From Clostridia bacterium (GTDB taxonomy: Bacteria > Bacillota_A > Clostridia > Christensenellales > Aristaeellaceae): a stretch of DNA of 53,589 nucleotides. Positions 43,249 through 52,164 of this stretch are shown in pieces. Both the position numbers and the translations under genes were made by a program. Location of the stretch: the NCBI GenBank assembly GCA_017620455.1, contig JAFZQK010000078.1, forward strand, positions 1 to 53,589. Reading direction: 5' to 3'. Numbering within the stretch: position 1 is the stretch's first letter; each line of letters begins with the position of its first letter. A model generated the notes under the pieces. The model saw only the letters and a program-made list of their open reading frames with translations. It searched no databases and was not told the DNA's origin.

Positions 43249-44793
43249 TCACGCACCCCTTCCCGATCTGAGGATCGCTGTCATGATGCTCTCCTGCGTG
43301 GCTTCCTCCGCCTTCATTTCGCCCACGATCCTGGCCTCGTTCATGATATAAATACGGTCGCTCATGCCCAGCACCTCAGGCAGTTCGGAAGAAATCAGCA
43401 CCACGCATTTGCCCGCCGCGGCCAGATCGTTGATAATGCAGTAAATTTCATATTTGGCGCCCACGTCGATGCCGCGGGTCGGCTCGTCCAGCAGCAGGAT
43501 ATCCGGCTCGGCGAACATCCATTTGGCCAGAAGCACCTTCTGCTGGTTACCGCCGGAAAGGTTGCCCACCAGCTGTTCCACCGAAGGCGTTTTGATTTTC
43601 AGCTTGCCCCGGTATTCCTCCGCCGCGGCGTATTCCTTGTCTCCGTCGATAATGGAGTGCTTGGAAATCGCCCCCAGGTTGGCCAGGGAGGTATTCACCT
43701 TGATGGACTGGCTGAGCACCAGGCCGTTGCCCTTGCGGTCCTCGGTCACGTAAGCGATCTTGTGCTTGATGGCGTCCGCCGCGCTTTTGTGCAGGTGGAT
43801 GTGCTTTCCATCCAGCTTCAGCTCCCCGGAAAAATTCACGCCGTAGCTGCGGCCGAAAATGCTCATGGCCAGCTCCGTGCGTCCGGCGCCCATCAGACCG
43901 TAGATGCCTACCACCTCGCCCTGGCGGACGTACATGGAAACATCGTCCACCACTTTGCGCTCCGGATAAAGGGGATGGTGCACGGTCCAGTGATTGACCT
44001 CCAGCCGCACGTCCCCGACCTTTACGTTTTCGCGCTTGGGGAAGCGGTTGGTGATCTCGCGGCCCACCATGCCCCGGATAATTCTTTCTTCACTCACGGG
44101 CTCCGTGCCGTGATTGTCGATGGTTTCAATGGTAGCGCCGTCGCGCACCACGGTGATCTTGTCCGCCACGTAGGATACTTCGTTCAGCTTGTGGGAAATG
44201 ATGATCATGGTCATTCCCTGCTTTTTGAAGCTGAGCATCAGATCCAGCAGCGCCCTGGAATCCTCCTCATTCAGGGAAGAGGTAGGCTCGTCCAGAATCA
44301 GCAGCCGCGCCTTCTTGGCCAGCGCCTTGGCGATTTCAACCAGCTGCTGCTTGCCTGTACCGATATTTTTGATCTGTATCTTGGAGCTTTCCTTGAGGCC
44401 CACCATTCTCAGGTATTTATCGGCCTCCGCGTAGGTCTTGTTCCAGTTGATGGCGAAGCTGTGGCCGCATTCGTTGCCCAGGTACATGTTTTCGCCGATG
44501 GTCAATTCCGGCACCAGCGCCAGTTCCTGATGGATGATAACGATGCCCAGCTTTTCCGAATCCTTGATATTGGAAAACCTGCACTCTTTTCCGTCGTAGA
44601 TGATATCGCCTTCGTAAGTGCCGAAAGGATAGATGCCGCTCAGCACGTTCATCAGGGTGGATTTGCCCGCGCCGTTTTCGCCCACCAGCGCGTGGATCTC
44701 CCCCTCCTCTACCTGGAGGTTAACATTGTCCAGGGCTTTTACGCCGGGAAAGGTTTTGGTAATATTTTTCATTTCCAGCAAAATCTTTGCCAT
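43249..44793 (-). CDS. Monosaccharide ABC transporter ATPase, two nucleotide-binding domains (GguA/MmsA/XylG type)
   Basis: 514 residues. The N-terminal domain has Walker [10 protein letters not shown] (near residue 38), a divergent signature [14 protein letters not shown] and Walker [12 protein letters not shown]. The C-terminal domain has a degenerate Walker A ([10 protein letters not shown]), a canonical signature [15 protein letters not shown] and Walker [21 protein letters not shown]. Such asymmetric tandem ATPases power the CUT2 class of sugar importers. GGAGGAGAG lies upstream of ATG 44793. It is separated from the binding-protein gene by 131 bp that include a strong hairpin. Confidence 0.93.
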   Translation of the reverse strand: MAKILLEMKNITKTFPGVKALDNVNLQVEEGEIHALVGENGAGKSTLMNVLSGIYPFGTYEGDIIYDGKECRFSNIKDSEKLGIVIIHQELALVPELTIGENMYLGNECGHSFAINWNKTYAEADKYLRMVGLKESSKIQIKNIGTGKQQLVEIAKALAKKARLLILDEPTSSLNEEDSRALLDLMLSFKKQGMTMIIISHKLNEVSYVADKITVVRDGATIETIDNHGTEPVSEERIIRGMVGREITNRFPKRENVKVGDVRLEVNHWTVHHPLYPERKVVDDVSMYVRQGEVVGIYGLMGAGRTELAMSIFGRSYGVNFSGELKLDGKHIHLHKSAADAIKHKIAYVTEDRKGNGLVLSQSIKVNTSLANLGAISKHSIIDGDKEYAAAEEYRGKLKIKTPSVEQLVGNLSGGNQQKVLLAKWMFAEPDILLLDEPTRGIDVGAKYEIYCIINDLAAAGKCVVLISSELPEVLGMSDRIYIMNEARIVGEMKAEEATQESIMTAILRSGRGA

Positions 44794-44874
44794 GGCTCTC
44801 CTCCAACTCCAATCCGATGGAATCCCAACCGTATTGTCAAACCCCGTTCACGGCCGCGGCTTATCAACCTTAAA

Positions 44875-44905
44875 TGATGCAGGCGGGACAAACCCGCCTG
44901 CATCA
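44875..44905 (-). terminator. Intra-operon hairpin after the sugar-binding-protein gene
   Basis: A perfect 13-bp stem (44875-44887 with 44893-44905) with a 5-nt loop lies in the gap between binding protein and ATPase. On the minus strand it is followed by TTT only, so it likely acts as a partial terminator or 3' stabiliser that keeps binding-protein mRNA in excess. Confidence 0.7.
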
Positions 44906-44924
44906 ATCAGGTCAGCTCATGGAA

Positions 44925-45986
44925 TTATTCCGCCACAACGGGATAGCCGGCGTCATTCAGTACGTAGTAGCCGGAGTCGATCAGCAGCTCCTGCCAGTTG
45001 TCCAGGCTCGCAAACACGGGCTCGCACAGGTAGGAAGGAACGGTGATCTTGCCGTTGTTGTAGGTTTCGGTGTCGTTCACGTCGACTTCTTCGCCATTGA
45101 AGATCTGGCCGACCATCTTCACGACCTGAGCCGCCAGGGTCCGGGTATCCTTGAACACGGACATGGCCTGCTTGCCGTCGATCATCTTCGCCATGGTGGC
45201 AACGTCGCAGTCCTGGCCGGTGATGAGGGGCCATTCGCCGTCGTAGTTGTCTTCCAGAGCATTGATGACGCCCAGAGCGGTGGAGTCGTTGGAGCACAGC
45301 CAGGCATCGATGTTGGAGCCGTCGTCATAGTTGGCCAGGATGGCATTGGCGCGGTTCTGAGCGGTCTCAGACTTCCAGCCGGGGGTGGCAACCTTGTTGA
45401 ATTCGATTTCGCCGGACTTCACAACCAGCTTGCCAGCGTCCATGTAGGGCTGCAGCACGTCGATAGCGCCCTGATAGAAGTAGCCAGCGTTGTTGTCGCC
45501 GGGGTCGCCAGCGGTGATTTCCAGGTTGAAGGGGCCTTCCGCGTTGTCCAGATCCAGAGCGTCCTTGATGTAGGTGCCCTGCACGGTGCCGACCATGTAG
45601 TTATCGAAGGTGGCATAGTAGGAAACAGCGTCAGATTCCATCAGCAGACGGTCGTAAGCGATGACCGCAACGCCCTTTTCCTTGGCCAGGTCCAGAGCGG
45701 AGCCCAGGGCGTCGCCCGTGATGGCGGCGATGATAACGACTTTGCAGCCGTTGTTGATCATGTTGGTCACCTGGTTCAGCTGCTGCTGCTCATCGTTGGC
45801 GGCATACTGCAGGTCCACTTCATAGCCGGCTTCCTGGAACATGGCTTCCATGTAGGAGCCGTCCTGGTTCCAGCGCTGCAGGTCCTTGGTGGGCATCGAA
45901 ATGCCGACCTTCTCGCCTTCGGCCAGGACGCTGAAGCTCGCGCATACCATCAGCAGGCACAGGAGCATTGCAAGGATTTTCTTCAT
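44925..45986 (-). CDS. chvE: Sugar-binding protein of the monosaccharide ABC transporter (ChvE-like)
   Basis: 353 residues. A signal peptide (KKILAMLLCLLMVCASFSVLA) ends in a likely signal-peptidase-I site (VLA-EG). The body begins VGISMPTKDLQRWNQDGSYM and contains VVIIAAITGDAL, IAYDRLLMES, YYATFDNYMVG, AWLCSNDSTALGVINAL and ITGQDCD, the periplasmic-binding-protein type I signature of ChvE/XylF proteins that bind xylose, arabinose, glucose or galactose. The only Cys near the cleavage region is in LLMVC, a poor lipobox, so lipid anchoring is doubtful. AAAGGAG precedes ATG 45986. It is the first gene of the operon. Confidence 0.92.
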   Translation of the reverse strand: MKKILAMLLCLLMVCASFSVLAEGEKVGISMPTKDLQRWNQDGSYMEAMFQEAGYEVDLQYAANDEQQQLNQVTNMINNGCKVVIIAAITGDALGSALDLAKEKGVAVIAYDRLLMESDAVSYYATFDNYMVGTVQGTYIKDALDLDNAEGPFNLEITAGDPGDNNAGYFYQGAIDVLQPYMDAGKLVVKSGEIEFNKVATPGWKSETAQNRANAILANYDDGSNIDAWLCSNDSTALGVINALEDNYDGEWPLITGQDCDVATMAKMIDGKQAMSVFKDTRTLAAQVVKMVGQIFNGEEVDVNDTETYNNGKITVPSYLCEPVFASLDNWQELLIDSGYYVLNDAGYPVVAE

Positions 45987-46049
45987 ACGGGCACTCTCCT
46001 TTGATTTTTATTTTGCGGACTGTTTTTCACTCCGCATTTGATTATTGTG

Positions 46050-46078
46050 ATTATAACATTTACAAAATGGTTTGTCAA
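46050..46078 (-). promoter_or_regulatory. Consensus SigA promoter of the sugar ABC operon, with overlapping dyad
   Basis: Minus strand exact TTGACA (46078-46073), 17-bp spacer, exact TATAAT (46055-46050). The spacer holds CATTT-TGT-AAATG, an imperfect operator-like dyad, in a notably AT-rich patch. The leader also folds a GCGGA/TCCGC hairpin (about 46012-46034). A sugar-responsive repressor is plausible but none is encoded nearby. Confidence 0.8.
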
Positions 46079-46171
46079 GGGAGAAAATGTACATTCCCTG
46101 TCCTTTCGGCAAGCGGGAAAAAACCTCTCCGCCCGCCCCGCAGGCCCTTCCGGGCCGGTGGGTTGACGCGG

Positions 46172-47065
46172 TCACCGGTTGCGTTCCTTGATGGCCTTCA
46201 CCAGGGAAATGATGTCCCATACGATCAGTACCGCGATGATAATGGCGAACGCGGTGGGCGACAGCTCGATGGAATGGAACAGGGTCATCACGCCCCGGCC
46301 GGAGCCGTACACCGTGGCGCCCCAGATGGCGATCAGAATGGTAAAGATGATGCCGAAAATGGCGCCGCGCAGGTTGTTCTTCTTCACCTGCTCCTGCTGC
46401 GCTTCCCGGGCGTACTCGGCCTGCTGTTCGGCGGCCTCCTTGGCCCTGGCGTGCTCGTCCACCCGCTGCTGCTCCTCCGCGGTCAGTTCCTTCCCGCTTT
46501 CCACCAGGCGGGCGATCTCCTCGTCCTTCTGCTTTTCCTTCTGCTGGTATTCGTCGGCGATGGGCTTGAGCGCGGTGGTGGCGCAGGCGCAGCGGTTGAT
46601 CCTCTTCCTGTTTTTGAGAAGCAGGATCAGCCCCACATACGGCACCATCTGCGCCACGACTGCTCCGTAAGCGTTGTTATGGCTGTTGAAGCGGGTCTTG
46701 GCCATCAGGATGCAGCCGGCGATCATGGCGATGATCCAGCCCACCATACCCAGGATCACCCCCATGAAAACGGGGCTGTCCCCCTTCGACTGAGAGCCCA
46801 GCACGATGGGCAGCACGATGGCCAAAATCAGCATCAGGTTGCCCAGCAGCGCAAAGAACCAGCATTTTGTGGGAATCTTCCCTTTCTCCGCGCCGCAGTC
46901 GTCGCAGGCGTAGAGGGTGAATTCGTTGGCGAAGGTGGTGTCGACGGCGCCGGTGTAGCTTTTGATCTTCGCCTTGTTTTCCCCCGCGGGCACAAACACC
47001 GCGGCGGAGCACTCCTTTTCCTGATTGCAGATGCTGCAGTTCCTGGTGATCCGGTATTCGTTCAT
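46172..47065 (-). CDS. Membrane protein with N-terminal Cys-pair (Zn-ribbon-like) motif and coiled middle, unknown
   Basis: 297 residues from ATG 47065, with GGAGAGG 6 nt upstream. Near the N-terminus NCSICNQEKEC and YACDDCGAEKG give two CxxC-type pairs that could bind zinc. Three hydrophobic segments follow (FFALLGNLMLILAIVLPIVL, GVILGMVGWIIAMIAGCIL, and VPYVGLILLL), then about 70 charged helical residues rich in Glu/Gln/Ala (EEQQRVDEHARAKEAAEQQ), then two more membrane segments. No family recognised. It lies between the sugar transporter operon and two exported-protein genes and may be part of their transcript. Confidence 0.7.
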   Translation of the reverse strand: MNEYRITRNCSICNQEKECSAAVFVPAGENKAKIKSYTGAVDTTFANEFTLYACDDCGAEKGKIPTKCWFFALLGNLMLILAIVLPIVLGSQSKGDSPVFMGVILGMVGWIIAMIAGCILMAKTRFNSHNNAYGAVVAQMVPYVGLILLLKNRKRINRCACATTALKPIADEYQQKEKQKDEEIARLVESGKELTAEEQQRVDEHARAKEAAEQQAEYAREAQQEQVKKNNLRGAIFGIIFTILIAIWGATVYGSGRGVMTLFHSIELSPTAFAIIIAVLIVWDIISLVKAIKERNR

Positions 47066-47160
47066 AGTATCCTCTCCTCTTTTCTTTATGATTGCTGTTT
47101 TATCCGCGGCCCGACCGCCCGCCGGGCGGGCTGTCCGGTCTGCGATGGGGGCCGCCGTGC

Positions 47161-48420
47161 TCACTGCTCGTCCCGGGTGAGGGGATAGGCCTGCAGCATA
47201 TCCCGGAGCGTACCGTCGTCATAATACAGCGCTACCAGCGTCAGCCGGTCGATCCAGCCGGTTTCCTTCAGCCCGTAATCCGCCTGCAGCTTTTTCACGG
47301 CGTTGGCGGTATCCAGGTCAAAAACCCCCGCCGCTTCGCCCTGCAGCAGGCCCCGGGCGATCAGCGCCTTACGGACCGCGCGGGCCCCGGTCCCATCGCT
47401 GCGGATCGCCGCCGTATAGCCGTACCACTGCATGATGGTTTTCACGAACCGGGAAAGCTCCTCCGTCCCCTTGAATTCAGGCGGATCTTCCCAGAATTTC
47501 CCGCCCCCGGAAACGCTCACGGACCGTGGAGGCGTCCTGAGCAGGCTGACGGAGCATTCCACCCCGGGATCGGACAGGGAATAGGCGGTCCATTCCACCT
47601 GGCAGGAGTAGCCTTCGGCGGTGATGCCGGCCCCGCTGTACTTGCCGTGATACAGATATTTCATCCGCACCGACACCAGGATATCCGCTTCATCCGGATC
47701 GTCCGTAAAGCGGACCGTGCCCCGGGATTCGTCCACAATGTCCCCGGCCCATTCCTTCAGGTAATCGGACAGAGGCGCCACGATGCCTTTTTTATTCACC
47801 GGGTACATACCGTCCCGGTTGATGCCGATCTCGCATTCGTCGTGGGTGATCATATAAGCGGTCAGGGGCGCGGGACGCGCCGGGACGTACAGATCCCCCG
47901 GGCTTTCCAGGCCGTATCTTTCCGCAAGCTGCCAGGCGGGCATGAATCCGACGGCGGCATATTTCCTCGCCGTCCCGCCGTATCCCTCCCGGGCGGCGGC
48001 GGTCTCCTTGTCGGGCTCCGTCAGCAGATAATCGGAATCCGGGTCCTGCCAGAACAGTTTCCGCTTTTCTTCGGTGCCCTGGTAATACAGGAACACCGCG
48101 TCCGGCTTCGTGCCGTCAAATTTCTCGTTCCAGAACCAGTAGGTGTATCTCCCGTCCGCTCCGGTGTCCACGCTGTCGGTGCGGTATGTTTTCCCCTTGA
48201 GGAAAATGGCGGCTTCCATCATGGGGCAGTTTTCGCCGAAGCCCGAGATCACCACGGTGATCTCGCCGGGATCCGCCTGGATGCTTTCCAGCCTCAGGCA
48301 GTACGCGCCGTCGTTCGTTCTGAACGCCCAGATCCCGTCGGCCGCGTCCTGCGCCCGGGCAGGGGCGCAGCAGCTCAGCAGGACCAGCACGGCAAGGCAT
48401 GCCAAGATTTTTCTGTACAT
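47161..48420 (-). CDS. Exported protein with C-terminal peptidoglycan-binding-like domain
   Basis: 419 residues. The N-terminal signal (YRKILACLAVLVLLSCCAP) contains LLSC, an acceptable lipobox, so this may be a lipoprotein; a conventional cleavage after ARA is the alternative. Residues about 25-330 are not recognised, but include DEADILVSVRMKYLYHG, typical of small periplasmic-type beta domains. The C-terminal 70 residues (AVRKALIARGLLQG..FDLDTANAVKKLQADYGL..GWIDRLTL) match the three-helix peptidoglycan-binding domain type 1. GGGAGGAC precedes ATG 48420. The next upstream gene on the same strand ends 21 bp away. Confidence 0.75.
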   Translation of the reverse strand: MYRKILACLAVLVLLSCCAPARAQDAADGIWAFRTNDGAYCLRLESIQADPGEITVVISGFGENCPMMEAAIFLKGKTYRTDSVDTGADGRYTYWFWNEKFDGTKPDAVFLYYQGTEEKRKLFWQDPDSDYLLTEPDKETAAAREGYGGTARKYAAVGFMPAWQLAERYGLESPGDLYVPARPAPLTAYMITHDECEIGINRDGMYPVNKKGIVAPLSDYLKEWAGDIVDESRGTVRFTDDPDEADILVSVRMKYLYHGKYSGAGITAEGYSCQVEWTAYSLSDPGVECSVSLLRTPPRSVSVSGGGKFWEDPPEFKGTEELSRFVKTIMQWYGYTAAIRSDGTGARAVRKALIARGLLQGEAAGVFDLDTANAVKKLQADYGLKETGWIDRLTLVALYYDDGTLRDMLQAYPLTRDEQ

Positions 48421-48441
48421 TCCGTCCTCCCGATCCGTCCG

Positions 48442-49713
48442 TTACTCGATGGCCGCCGAAGCCACGATGGCCTCCGCCATGCCCACGGCCGCTTCCCCCG
48501 TGAACAGCAGCGCCATGGCCGTGCGGCCGCTGCCGATGATGTAGAAGGCCATCGGCCCGGCGTTCACCTGTCCCCGGATCACGGCCGTGTTCCAGCTCCC
48601 CGCCGTTTCCATCACGGCGTTGGGCTCCACCTTGGTGGATTTGGGCAAGGCCTGGGCCGCGATGGGGACGGCAAGCTCGTCGGAATAATCAAAATCCAGG
48701 CTGTAGGTCCGGGCCATGATAAGGTTGTTCTTATCATCGGGATCAATGAACACCACGCCCACGCTTGCTTCCTGGACGGCGTACGCTTCCGGATAATCCA
48801 GGGAATAGCCCGCGCCCTGCCAGCGGCGGAAGCCCACGCCCCCGTCCTGCGTTTCGCTGCCCAGCAGCGTCACGGTGGAAAGCAGCGCGTCCTCCATGGG
48901 AATGGCCTCATCCCCGATAAACGTGAAGGAAACAAGGTGCCTGTCCCCTGACAGCGTGGTCATCACCAGGTCCTGCCCGGTGGCCCGCCAGGTGCCCAGG
49001 GCGCGGAAGCCCCGCATTTCGCCCACCTGCTTCATTTCGTACGCGCCGTTCAGCGTCAGGTTCTTTCCCTTCGCCTCCTGCTTTTCCAGGCTGTATTCCG
49101 CAATGGATTTTTCGATCGCCGGCGCATCGGTCTCCCGGTCGCCGGTATAGCTGACGAGATCGGAAATCAGCGCGGCGACGATCACGGCGCTGTTGCTGCC
49201 CGTGATCTCCAGGATGATGCTGCCGTCGTAGGCAACGCCGCATTTCCAGGACGCGGGATACCGGAAGCTGATGACCGCGTCGGCGTATTCGGCGGTTTCC
49301 CCCATGTCCACGGCAGCCGCTTCCTCCGCGGCCCGCTCGCACCGGGCGATATAGGAATAGGTGCGGCCGTTGGGGAAGGTGGTGGTGATATCCAGCACCA
49401 GCACGCCGTCCTCCAGCGCCCAGGTGCCTGCCACGCTGCCCAGGCCGCTGGTGGCGGGGATATCCACGGAGAAGGTGCTGTCCGAGCTGGAAACGGTGAA
49501 GGGATAGCTTTCCCGGTAGCCCGCCTGCTCGAACGTGTATTCGCCGGAGCCGTCGGCGTTGATTTCGGCCGTCAGCTCAATGGACGGGCCGCCGTTTTTG
49601 GGGGTGCCGGTCCCCTGCCATTTCCCCGCCAGCTCCCGGGGGATCTCCGCCATGGCGGGGACACAGCAGAGCAGGATCGCCAGGACCGCCAGGATGGATA
49701 ACGTTTTTTCCAC
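48442..49713 (-). CDS. Exported protein with lipocalin-like and PsbP-like domains
   Basis: 423 residues. The start is GTG 49713 with GGGAGG upstream, giving a clean signal peptide (EKTLSILAVLAILLCCVPAMA); an ATG at 49749 would add 12 residues ahead of it and lacks a site. After cleavage, PRELAGKWQGTGTP..IELTAEINADGSGEYTF is a lipocalin-like small beta-barrel segment. Two later repeats, ISFRYPASWKCGVAYDGSII and YSLDYPEAYAVQEASVGVV, look like PsbP/DUF1795-type domains. The same domain themes occur in the 1510-residue protein at 32151-36683. Role unknown. Confidence 0.75.
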   Translation of the reverse strand: MEKTLSILAVLAILLCCVPAMAEIPRELAGKWQGTGTPKNGGPSIELTAEINADGSGEYTFEQAGYRESYPFTVSSSDSTFSVDIPATSGLGSVAGTWALEDGVLVLDITTTFPNGRTYSYIARCERAAEEAAAVDMGETAEYADAVISFRYPASWKCGVAYDGSIILEITGSNSAVIVAALISDLVSYTGDRETDAPAIEKSIAEYSLEKQEAKGKNLTLNGAYEMKQVGEMRGFRALGTWRATGQDLVMTTLSGDRHLVSFTFIGDEAIPMEDALLSTVTLLGSETQDGGVGFRRWQGAGYSLDYPEAYAVQEASVGVVFIDPDDKNNLIMARTYSLDFDYSDELAVPIAAQALPKSTKVEPNAVMETAGSWNTAVIRGQVNAGPMAFYIIGSGRTAMALLFTGEAAVGMAEAIVASAAIE

Positions 49714-49889
49714 TTTTTCTCCTCCCTTTTTCATTTGCTGCCCGATCACGGTTTTTCGTTTTTCCGCGGCGCGCCGCCGCGCGTTTTTTGGTTTTTTATT
49801 CTTTTATTTCTCCCCGCGGTTTCCATTTCCTTCTTTTTCCATCAAATTCATGGGCAGATTTTGTCTTTTTGCCGGTCATTATCTTCCCG

Positions 49890-51458
49890 TCAATGCAATT
49901 GCCCGTTCAGGATCTCCCGCACCGCGGAAGCGAACTCCCGGGGCAGGGCGTACTGCGGGCTGTGCCCGCACCCGTCCAGGAGAAGGAGCCCTTTCCCCGG
50001 CGCCGTCAGGGTCTCCAGATACGACTGCACCGCGGACGCCGGGCACACCCAGTCGTCCGTGCCGGAAATAAAGTAAACCGGCACCTGATACGCCGTGCCT
50101 TGCCGGTACGCGTCGAAATCAAAGGTCTCCGCAAACAGGCGCCGGTTCAGCGCGAAAAAGCCGTCCAGGCCGCCCGTCTGCTTTAGGAACCAGCGGAAAT
50201 CGTCCACCCCGAGATACGGCGAGGTCAGCGCCGTCCACAGCTGGCCGTCCCGGATCCGCGCCGGATGATAGGCCGCCGTCAGCGCCCGCACCGCCATCAG
50301 CGTATCCAGGCTGCCTTCCCGCCGGAAAGCGTCCCAGGCCGAAGTCAGTTTTTCCGTGCCCTCCCCGGCGGACGCGGCCTTCTGCAGCGCGTCCTCATAG
50401 CTGTACGCATCCGCCTGCTCCGGATTGATCACCTGGGACGCGCCGATGTAGACCGCCACTTTTTCCGGATGCGCCAGGGCGTACCGGCTGCCCAGGATGG
50501 TGCCGTAGGAATGGCCCAGCAGGATCACCTTTTCCCGCCCGAACCGGCCCCGCAGGTAATCCACCAAAGCGTCCAGGTCCTCCAGGGCCTGGGGGAAGGC
50601 GGCCGTCCGGTTTTCCGGGTCGCTTCCCGCGTTGCGGAAATACGTGCGGCCGCAGCCCCGCTGATCCCAGCAGACGAAGGTGTAGTCCGCCGTCAGGGCG
50701 TCGGCGAAGGCATAGGCGCAGCAAGTGTCCGGGGCCGCCGGCCCGCCGTGCAGGTACACGATCACCGGGTTGTTCCTGTCCCGCCCCGTGATCAGCACGT
50801 ACTGCTCCTGTCCGTTCAGGGGCAGAAAGATCCCCTCGTCCACGCCCCGGGGCAGGTTCGCCCAGTGCCGGACGGCGCGCACGTTGCGCACCGCGGTCAC
50901 CGCCGTGATCCCCAGCAGCGCCAGGACGGCGGCGGCGGCCAGCACCGTTTTCAGGATCTGCATTGGGACGGACGCGCGTTTTTTCCCGATCCCCGCTTCC
51001 CGGGCGTGGGCGAGATGGATGCCCACGTGCCCCACTCCCAGGATCAGGCTGGAGAGGATCAGCTGGCTGTTGCCGCCGTAGATCCCCAGCAGCAGGAAAC
51101 CCGCTACCGGCAGCAGCGCCCCCGGCACGGGGATGCCAAGCAGCGGGCCGTAAAAATCCCGCATGGTCCTTTCGCTGCGGAAATAGCGCGCCCAGAAGAC
51201 CTCGTACAGCAGCATGCACGAAAAGGAAGCGATCAGCCACAGGCACCAGGCCGTCCAGGGCCGCAGATCGAAATCGGAAAAGCACGCCGCCGCGCAGGCG
51301 GTCAGCACTTCCCCGGCCCTTTCCAGGGCAAGCAGTGCCCTGCTTTCCCCTTTCACGAAGCGCGCATAGCCCTCCGGCTGCCGCCGCGTCCACAGGAGGT
51401 TGGGGATCAGCAGCATCGCCAGGTAAACCAGCCCCACCCAGGATAAGCCGAAACGCAT
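49890..51458 (-). CDS. Membrane-anchored alpha/beta hydrolase (prolyl-aminopeptidase-like)
   Basis: 522 residues. The first 200 form about five hydrophobic segments (GLVYLAMLLIPNLLW, AWCLWLIASFSCMLLYEVFW, ILKTVLAAAAVLALLGIT). The rest is an alpha/beta hydrolase with VIVYLHGGPAAPDT, FVCWDQRGCGRTYF (GGP and DQRGxGxS of proline iminopeptidases), nucleophile ILLGHSYGTILG, acid GTDDWVCP and His in GCGHSPQ. The catalytic part follows a membrane helix near 175-195 and so probably faces outside. A peptidase or esterase of surface substrates is likely. The fusion with a multi-span module is unusual for the family. AAGAGG precedes ATG 51458. Confidence 0.82.
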   Translation of the reverse strand: MRFGLSWVGLVYLAMLLIPNLLWTRRQPEGYARFVKGESRALLALERAGEVLTACAAACFSDFDLRPWTAWCLWLIASFSCMLLYEVFWARYFRSERTMRDFYGPLLGIPVPGALLPVAGFLLLGIYGGNSQLILSSLILGVGHVGIHLAHAREAGIGKKRASVPMQILKTVLAAAAVLALLGITAVTAVRNVRAVRHWANLPRGVDEGIFLPLNGQEQYVLITGRDRNNPVIVYLHGGPAAPDTCCAYAFADALTADYTFVCWDQRGCGRTYFRNAGSDPENRTAAFPQALEDLDALVDYLRGRFGREKVILLGHSYGTILGSRYALAHPEKVAVYIGASQVINPEQADAYSYEDALQKAASAGEGTEKLTSAWDAFRREGSLDTLMAVRALTAAYHPARIRDGQLWTALTSPYLGVDDFRWFLKQTGGLDGFFALNRRLFAETFDFDAYRQGTAYQVPVYFISGTDDWVCPASAVQSYLETLTAPGKGLLLLDGCGHSPQYALPREFASAVREILNGQLH

Positions 51459-51476
51459 ACGGTTTTCCTCTTTTCT

Positions 51477-52136
51477 TCACCGCACCGCCGCGATCCACCG
51501 GACGCCCCGGGCCAGCCGCGCCCCGGCATCCTGGAAATGGCCGCCTGCGTTCATTTCCAGCACCGTTTCCACCCCGCGGTCCCGCAGCAATCGCTCCAAC
51601 CGCCGCGTTTCATCCTCCACCGTGCGCAGCACCGGATGAACCGACCGCTTTTCCCGGTCGCCCAGGGAAAGATAGACCCGCCGGGGCTTTTTCGCAAAAG
51701 CGTGCCGGGCCGCAAAATCGGAAAAGCCCGGATACCACAGGGATCCGGAGGCGCTGACCGCGCCGTCGAAGGCATCCGTCCGGTACAGGGCGTACAGCGC
51801 AAACAGCCCCGCCAGGGAATACCCCGCCAGGTACGCCCCCTCCGGCGCCGCGCCCAGCGCTTCCCGGACCGCCGGCAGGATCTTGCCCGCGAGGATCTCC
51901 AGGAAGGCGTCCGCCCCGCCGGAAAACGCCTCTTCCCCCTTCCGCAGCGGCGGGGCGGGCCAGGGGGACAGATCCCTGTTCCAATCCAGCTCCTCCACGG
52001 CGGCCAGGGAAAAGCCTGCGCCGTCCAAAAACGGGCCCATCTCCTCCCCGCCGCCGCACAGCAGCACCAGCGGCGCGCCTTTTTCCGCCGCCGGAAACAG
52101 GACGATCCGCCTGTCCGCGATCTGCAGCGTCTCCAC
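51477..52136 (-). CDS. Putative esterase (esterase-D/Fes-type alpha/beta hydrolase)
   Basis: 219 residues, GTG start at 52136 after GGGTGGGGGG. The nucleophile elbow is LAGYSLAGLFALYALYRTD, followed by DGAVSASGSLWYPGF, the putative-esterase pattern of Fes/YbbA-type enzymes; a later GGHF provides the His. Compared with relatives of 250-300 residues it is slightly short at the N-terminus. Siderophore or acyl-ester hydrolysis is the usual role. It ends 19 bp before the start of the membrane hydrolase gene on the same strand. Confidence 0.8.
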   Translation of the reverse strand: METLQIADRRIVLFPAAEKGAPLVLLCGGGEEMGPFLDGAGFSLAAVEELDWNRDLSPWPAPPLRKGEEAFSGGADAFLEILAGKILPAVREALGAAPEGAYLAGYSLAGLFALYALYRTDAFDGAVSASGSLWYPGFSDFAARHAFAKKPRRVYLSLGDREKRSVHPVLRTVEDETRRLERLLRDRGVETVLEMNAGGHFQDAGARLARGVRWIAAVR

Positions 52137-52164
52137 GTCCCCCCACCCTCTTTTTCAAAGAAAA

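Noticed and set aside
49714..49889. AT- and pyrimidine-rich gap with a CGCGGCG/CGCCGCG palindrome as a possible origin or RNA gene
   Set aside because: Only one GC palindrome and no repeated boxes, promoter or terminator pair could be shown.
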